Shown here: positions 59,833-64,000 of the stretch, piece by piece | Layout: the number at the start of each line of letters is the position of its first letter | Numbering within the stretch: the stretch's first letter is position 1 | Notes under the pieces: generated by a model | What the model was told of the DNA's origin: nothing | Databases searched by the model: none | The model's input: the letters and a program-made list of their open reading frames with translations, nothing else | Source: Achromobacter pulmonis | GTDB taxonomy: Bacteria; Pseudomonadota; Gammaproteobacteria; Burkholderiales; Burkholderiaceae_B | Length of the DNA stretch: 64,000 nucleotides | Direction of reading: 5' to 3' | Assembly (NCBI RefSeq): GCF_002885955.2 | Contig: NZ_POQS01000004.1 | Location: 214,298 to 278,297, forward strand | Translations under genes and position numbers: made by a program

Positions 59833-60537
59833 ATGAGCACGGATAAAGTGGCGATCGTTACCGCGGGCGGCAGCGGCATGGGCGCGGCGGCGGCGCGCAA
59901 GCTGGCGGCCGACGGCTTCCGCGTGGCCATACTGTCGTCCTCCGGCAAGGGCGAGGCCCTGGCCCGGGACCTAGGCGGCCTGGGCGTCACGGGCTCGAAC
60001 CGTTCGCCCGAGGATCTGGCGCGGCTGGTGGACACCGTCGTGCAGAAGTGGGGCCGCGTGGATGCGGTGGTCAACAGCGCCGGCCACGGCCCCAAGGGCC
60101 CGCTGCTCGAAATCAGCGATGAGGACTGGCGCCTGGGCATGGAGTTCTACCTGCTGAACGTGGTGCGCATCACGCGCCTGGTCGCGCCCATCATGAAGCA
60201 GCAGAAGTCCGGCGCCATCGTCAATATCTCCACCTACGCCACCTTCGAGCCCGAGGCCTTGTTCCCCACCTCCGGCGTGTTCCGCGCCGGGCTGGCCGCC
60301 TTCACCAAAGTGTTCGCCGACGAATACGCCGGACACAATGTGCGCATGAACAACGTGCTGCCGGGCTTCATCGACAGCCTGCCGGAAAAGGAAGACCGGC
60401 GCGTGCGCATCCCGATGGGCCGCTACGGCACGGCCGAAGAAGTCGCCGACCTGATCGCCTTCCTGGCGTCGGACGCCTCGTCCTACATCACCGGCCAGAA
60501 CATCCGCATCGACGGCGGCATCACGCGCTCGGTCTGA
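59833..60537 (+). CDS. SDR-family oxidoreductase lacking the YxxxK motif
   Basis: 234 residues. Rossmann fold with cofactor loop TAGGSGMGAAAARKLA (10-25), NSAG (81-84) and structural Asn (LLNV). Ser133 (VNISTYA) of the triad is present, but the usual Tyr and Lys are replaced: Ser147 and Arg151 in the segment FPTSGVFRAGLAAFTK. Without them the normal hydride transfer is doubtful, so it may bind a cofactor without catalysis or use another chemistry. AGGAG precedes the ATG and a TACAAT -10-like hexamer lies in the 46-base gap. A strong hairpin follows. Confidence 0.88.
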   Translation: MSTDKVAIVTAGGSGMGAAAARKLAADGFRVAILSSSGKGEALARDLGGLGVTGSNRSPEDLARLVDTVVQKWGRVDAVVNSAGHGPKGPLLEISDEDWRLGMEFYLLNVVRITRLVAPIMKQQKSGAIVNISTYATFEPEALFPTSGVFRAGLAAFTKVFADEYAGHNVRMNNVLPGFIDSLPEKEDRRVRIPMGRYGTAEEVADLIAFLASDASSYITGQNIRIDGGITRSV

Positions 60538-60573
60538 GCCTCCCGCTTTAGTCGTAGTCCCTCATCCGAATGA

Positions 60574-60606
60574 CGGTATTGAAGCCCGCCCGGGGCTTCA
60601 GTACCG
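60574..60606 (+). terminator. Strong hairpin after the SDR gene
   Basis: A 14-base-pair stem (60574-60587 with 60593-60606, one T-G wobble) and five-base loop, followed by TAGGTTTT. It probably ends the SDR transcript or shields the DUF1800 leader; the T tract is interrupted. Confidence 0.6.
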
Positions 60607-60637
60607 TAGGTTTTCGCATTCGACGAGGTGCCTGCGC

Positions 60638-62203
60638 ATGTCCGCTACGCCGTCAGCGGCTGCGCCGCAGTCCGCTGCCCCTACGCTACCCCGCCCCACG
60701 CCGGGCCAGGCCTCGCGCTTCCTGGCGCAGGCGACGTTCGGCCCCACGCCGGCCGACATAGAAGCCGTGGTGCGCGACGGCTACGCCGCCTGGCTCGACA
60801 GGCAGCTGGCCATGCCGCCGTCGCAGACGCATTTCGACTGGCTGCTGCAACAGGGCAAGAACACCGAGGAATTCAAGGGCAACGGCATCAACGCCCCCCT
60901 CGAATCCACGCTCTGGCGCAAGTTCATCAGCGCCCCCGACCAGGTGCGCACGCGAGTGGCGTTTTCGCTGTCCGAGATCTTCGTGGTGGGCGTGTCGTCC
61001 ATCACCGCGTCCTGGCCCTTGTTCGGCGCGGCCGGCTTCATGGACCTGCTGGCCGAGCACGCGCTGGGCAATTACCGCGACCTGCTGGCCGCGGTCAGCC
61101 AGAACCTGTCCATGGGCTGCATGCTGACCTACCGCGGCAACCGCAAGGAAGATCCCAAGACCGGCCGCCATCCCGACGAAAACTACGCCCGCGAAATCAT
61201 GCAGCTCTTCAGCATCGGCCTGCTGGAGCTGGAGCCGGACGGCTCGCTCAAGATGGTCGACGGCAAGCCGGTGGAAACCTATACCAACGCCGACGTGCAG
61301 GGGCTGGCCAAGGTATTCACCGGCTGGGACATCAACGGTCCGGAGACCGACGTGGAATTCCACCGCCGGCCGATGGCGCTGAACAACGCGCTGCACTCGC
61401 TGGCCGAAAAACGCTTTCTGGGCGCCGTCATCCCGCCGGGCACCGACGGCCACCTGTCGCTCAAGCGCGCCATCGACGTCATCAGCGCCCATCCCAACGT
61501 GGGACCGTTCATCGGCACCCAGCTGATCCAGCGCCTGGTCACCAGCAATCCCAGCCGCGCCTACGTCAGGCGCGTATCCGCCGCCTTCGCCGACGACGGC
61601 ACGGGCGCGCGCGGCAATCTCAAGGCCGTGGTGCGCGCCATCCTGCTGGACCCGGAGGCGCGCAACCCCGACCTGAACGCGCCCGACTGGGGAAAGGTGC
61701 GCGAACCCATCCTGCGCTTTTCCGGCTGGGCGCGGGCCTTCGGCGCGGACTCCACCAACGGCGTATGGGCCATGCCTGACACCACCGACAACACCATACG
61801 GCTGGCGCAAAGCCCGATGCGCTCGGCCAGCGTGTTCAACTTCTTCCGCCCGCGCTACGTGCCGCCGGTCACCGAACTGGCGCGCCGCCACCTGGTGGCG
61901 CCGGAGCTGCAGATCACCGACGAAACCAGCGTCGCCGGCTACCTGAACTTCCTGGCCATCTACGTGGACCGCGGCTGGGAAGACCTGCAGACCTCCTACG
62001 CCGCCGAGATCGCGCTGGCGCCCGACCCCGCCGCGCTGGTGGCGCGGGTGGCGCTGCTGCTGGCGGGCGACGCCTTCTCCGACCGGACCGCCGCGGCGAT
62101 CGCCCAGGCCGTCTCCAGCATCCCGCCCGAGCGCCCGCGCGACCGGGTGCGGGCCGCGATCACGCTGGTGGCGGCCTCCCCGGAATACCTGGTACAGAAA
62201 TGA
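60638..62203 (+). CDS. DUF1800 domain protein
   Basis: 521 residues. It has the DUF1800 signature, SRFLAQATFGPTPADIE at the start, GRHPDENYAREIMQLFSIGL in the middle and RSASVFNFFRPRY near 410. No signal peptide is seen, though the partner DUF1501 protein has a Tat signal and may carry it through as a hitch-hiker (inference). DUF1800 and DUF1501 genes are usually adjacent and of unknown function, often seen in bacteria with complex polysaccharide or extracellular life. Start has GAGG nine bases upstream. The partner gene follows 11 bases later but is broken. Confidence 0.9.
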   Translation: MSATPSAAAPQSAAPTLPRPTPGQASRFLAQATFGPTPADIEAVVRDGYAAWLDRQLAMPPSQTHFDWLLQQGKNTEEFKGNGINAPLESTLWRKFISAPDQVRTRVAFSLSEIFVVGVSSITASWPLFGAAGFMDLLAEHALGNYRDLLAAVSQNLSMGCMLTYRGNRKEDPKTGRHPDENYAREIMQLFSIGLLELEPDGSLKMVDGKPVETYTNADVQGLAKVFTGWDINGPETDVEFHRRPMALNNALHSLAEKRFLGAVIPPGTDGHLSLKRAIDVISAHPNVGPFIGTQLIQRLVTSNPSRAYVRRVSAAFADDGTGARGNLKAVVRAILLDPEARNPDLNAPDWGKVREPILRFSGWARAFGADSTNGVWAMPDTTDNTIRLAQSPMRSASVFNFFRPRYVPPVTELARRHLVAPELQITDETSVAGYLNFLAIYVDRGWEDLQTSYAAEIALAPDPAALVARVALLLAGDAFSDRTAAAIAQAVSSIPPERPRDRVRAAITLVAASPEYLVQK

Positions 62204-62213
62204 AAGCCCGCAG

Positions 62214-63435
62214 ATGAAAAACGCCAGCCGCCGTGAATTCCTGCTCCGCGCCTGCGCGCTGGGCGCCTCCCATGCCGCCGCCCCGCTGGCGCTGAACCTG
62301 GCGGCGCTGGGCGCGGCGGCCGCGCAGTCCGCCCCCAATGACTACAAGGCGCTGGTCTGCGTCTTCCTGTATGGCGGCAACGACCCGTACAACTCGCTGG
62401 TGCCGTTCGACGCGCCCGCATACCGGGCCTACGCCCAGGCGCGCACCGACATCGCGCTGCCGCGAGACGCCTTGCAGGCGACCGCGCTGCGCGGCAGGCA
62501 GGCCGCGCCCGGCGGCGCGCAATTCGCGCTGGCGCCGTCGCTGGCGCCGCTCAAGCCGCTGTACGAAAGCGGCGACATGGCCGTGCTGCTGAACATCGGC
62601 CCCCTGGTCGTGCCGACCACCAAGGCCGAATACATCGGCGCGCGCGTGCCGCTGCCGCCCAAGCTGTTCTCCCACAACGACCAGCAGTCGTACTGGCAGG
62701 CGCTGGCCCCCGAAGGCGCGTCCTCGGGCTGGGCCGGACGGCTCACCGACCTGTTCGCCGACGCCAACGCGCAGCGCACGTTCACCGGCATCACCGCCGG
62801 CGGCAGCACCGTGCTGCTGGCCGGCCGCCAGGTCGCGGGATATCGCGTCGGCATCCACGGCTCGACCCCCATCGACCTGCTCGGCCGCGACATGTACGGC
62901 TCCAGCGATTGCACCGCGCTGCTGCGCCAGCTCATCACCCAGCCGCGCGAACATCTGATGCGCGCGGCGCCAGGTGTTCTTCGTGTCCCAGAACGGCTAT
63001 GACAACCACGCCGGCCTGAACGACACCCACCCGGCGCTGCTGCGCGAACTGGGCCAGGCCCTGGCCGCGTTCCAGCAGGCGCTGGCGGCCACCGGCGTGG
63101 CCGACCAGGTCACCACCTTCACCGCATCCGAATTCGGCCGCACCCTGGGCTCCAACGGCAACGGCTCCGACCACGGCTGGGGCTCGCACCATTTCGTGCT
63201 TGGCGGCGCGGTCAAGGGCGGCCGCTACTACGGCCAGCACCCCGAGATCGCGCGCGACGGCCCGGGCTTCGTCGACAACGGCCGGCTGCTGCCTACCCTG
63301 GCGGTGGACCAGCTCGGCGCCTCGCTGGGGAAATGGTTCGGGGCCAGCCCGGAGGACTTGAAGCTGGTGTTTCCGAACCTGCGGCATTTCGATGCCGATG
63401 CGTTGGGGTTGTTTGAGGGTTCTGGCGGGGTCTGA
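62214..63435 (+). pseudogene. Broken DUF1501 gene (internal deletion with frameshift)
   Basis: The N-terminal 249 residues (Tat signal RREFLLRACALG; ALVCVFLYGGNDPYNSLVP; FSHNDQQSYWQ) read in one frame and then run out of frame to a stop at 63000-63002. The C-terminal part (FFVSQNGYDNHAG; TASEFGRTLGSNGNGSDHGW; YYGQHPEI) resumes in the other frame from about 62959 to 63435. Intact relatives carry several dozen more residues, ending with a basic turn before the FFV strand, between these parts. The junction (62958-62967) therefore looks like a deletion plus a frame change. It begins 11 bases after DUF1800. The stop overlaps the first REPIN. Confidence 0.82.
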
Positions 63436-63500
63436 TGGGTGTCGCGCGCTGGGCATTCGCGTTCTTGCCCGGTGAATCTCGCGCTATACCCATCCTACGG
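63433..63500. repeat. REPIN 1
   Basis: 68 bases: TGATGGGT-GTC-GCGCGC at one end and, inverted, GTAGGATGGGT-ATA-GCGCGAGA at the other, with an unpaired middle. Starts on the stop codon of the broken DUF1501 gene. Same type as REPIN 3. Confidence 0.88.
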
Positions 63501-63520
63501 GATTGGCGGAGGCCGGGGAA

Positions 63521-63588
63521 CCGTAGGATGGGTATAGCGCGAGACGACTTCCACTAGAAACCAATCATCGAACGCGCGACACCCATCA
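63521..63588. repeat. REPIN 2
   Basis: 68 bases in the opposite orientation to REPIN 1, with a different middle (CGACTTCCACTAGAAACC). Together with REPIN 1 it forms an inverted pair, as in bacterial BIMEs. Same type as REPIN 4. Confidence 0.88.
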
Positions 63589-63618
63589 CGCGCCGCCCTC
63601 ACGGCCGCCGCCACTACG

Positions 63619-63686
63619 TGATGGGTGCCGCGCGCTGGGCATTCGTGTTCTTGCCCGGTGAATCTCGCGCTATACCCATCCTACGG
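63619..63686. repeat. REPIN 3
   Basis: 68 bases, near-copy of REPIN 1 (N3 is GCC instead of GTC; middle differs at few positions). It starts 186 bases after REPIN 1, so the pair 1+2 has been duplicated in tandem to give 3+4. Confidence 0.88.
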
Positions 63687-63705
63687 ATCGACGCAGGTCG
63701 GGGAA

Positions 63706-63773
63706 CCGTAGGATGGGTATAGCGCGAGACGACTTCCACTAGAAGCCAATCATCGAACGCGCGACACCCATCA
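63706..63773. repeat. REPIN 4
   Basis: 68 bases, near-copy of REPIN 2. It is 101 bases upstream of the transposase start, which fits the usual place of REPINs next to their RAYT gene. Confidence 0.88.
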
Positions 63774-63874
63774 CGCGCCAACCTCACGGCCACCCGCGAT
63801 GGACCGATATGACACTCCCGCCCTCGGCCACGGCCGCGCCGGCCTATGCTTGACCGGCTTATCGAGGAGCCGGG

Positions 63875-64000
63875 ATGACCGACTACAGACGCCATTACGT
63901 TCCAGGCGGCACCTACTTTTTCACCGTGGCCGCGCGGCGGCGCGGAGCCTGGCTGCTGGTGCAGCGCGCCGAACTGCTCAAAGCCTGCATCCGCGCGGAA
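63875..64000 (+). CDS. REP-associated tyrosine transposase (RAYT), partial at the right edge
   Basis: The first 42 codons are visible: TDYRRHYVPGGTYFFTVAA and onward. The (N/D)YRR-x3-PGGTYFFTV opening is the hallmark of the Y1_Tnp/TnpA-REP family, about 150-200 residues when complete. GAGGAG five bases before the ATG supports the start. These enzymes cut single-stranded REP hairpins and are kept as single-copy, mostly non-jumping genes. Four REPINs lie just upstream and a related pair at 33.4 kb, so this is probably the RAYT of that REP family. The HUH and Tyr residues lie beyond the edge. Confidence 0.93.
   Translation, partial: MTDYRRHYVPGGTYFFTVAARRRGAWLLVQRAELLKACIRAE

Noticed and set aside
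62950..62975. Programmed ribosomal frameshift joining the two DUF1501 halves
   Set aside because: There is no slippery run, and conserved protein between the halves is missing, so a simple frame change would not restore a normal protein.
63433..63773. CRISPR array at the right end
   Set aside because: The repeats are inverted pairs in alternating orientation with only two kinds of middle sequence, not direct repeats with unique spacers, and no cas gene is near.

Overview
The window is chromosomal DNA of a high-GC betaproteobacterium, most likely Alcaligenaceae (Bordetella/Achromobacter-like). This rests on gene content, codon use, and typical blocks such as queA-tgt-yajC-secDF, miaB-phoH-ybeY-corC-lnt and the fdsGBACD/moa cluster. 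Assignment to genus is inference. I see no prophage, integrase, CRISPR array or plasmid function. The only mobile-type DNA is a REPIN/RAYT system: a REP-associated transposase cut by the right edge, four REPINs beside it, and a two-REPIN palindrome about 30 kb away.

Layout. 0-2 kb: the start of a gene leaving the left edge, a luciferase-like flavin oxidoreductase and a divergent IclR regulator. 2-7.8 kb: tRNA queuosine genes (queA, tgt) and the auxiliary Sec translocase (yajC, secD, secF), ended by a clear terminator. 7.8-11 kb: a decayed reading frame, an ArsR/SRPBCC pair with a probable leaderless promoter, an orphan clpP paralogue, a glyoxalase-fold protein, a free-standing alanyl-tRNA editing protein and a PAP2 phosphatase. 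11.9-17.5 kb: miaB-phoH-ybeY-corC-lnt. 18.8-19.7 kb: a tRNA Ala-Glu-Asp cassette present twice in tandem, with one strong promoter and two terminators.

19.8-26 kb: a TRAP transporter operon followed by a DapA-family lyase and an aldehyde dehydrogenase, with a GntR regulator read toward it. The same AT-rich inverted repeat lies before the transporter and before the regulator, so a self-contained catabolic regulon is likely. 26-34 kb: a three-PAS LuxR-type regulator, bioB with a coupled DMT exporter, an MFS transporter, a peroxiredoxin, exported proteins and a dienelactone hydrolase. 34.5-38 kb: a very large AsmA-like (DUF748) envelope protein.

38-49.6 kb is a molybdoenzyme island: moaC-moaD-moaE-moaB-moeA, convergent moaA, a ModE-HTH/PBP-domain regulator, and the soluble NAD-dependent formate dehydrogenase fdsG-fdsB-fdsA-fdhD-fdsD. 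A ModE-like palindrome sits in front of fdsG. 49.7-58.4 kb: a methyltransferase, a DUF1345 membrane protein, a two-subunit chromate transporter with a divergent LysR regulator, murI, two universal stress proteins, and a PhoPQ-type two-component system flanked by PepSY proteins with a PhoP-box-like repeat between them. 58.4-64 kb: a PQQ-type sugar dehydrogenase lipoprotein, an SDR that has lost the YxxxK motif, an intact DUF1800 gene with a broken DUF1501 partner, and the REPIN/RAYT cluster.
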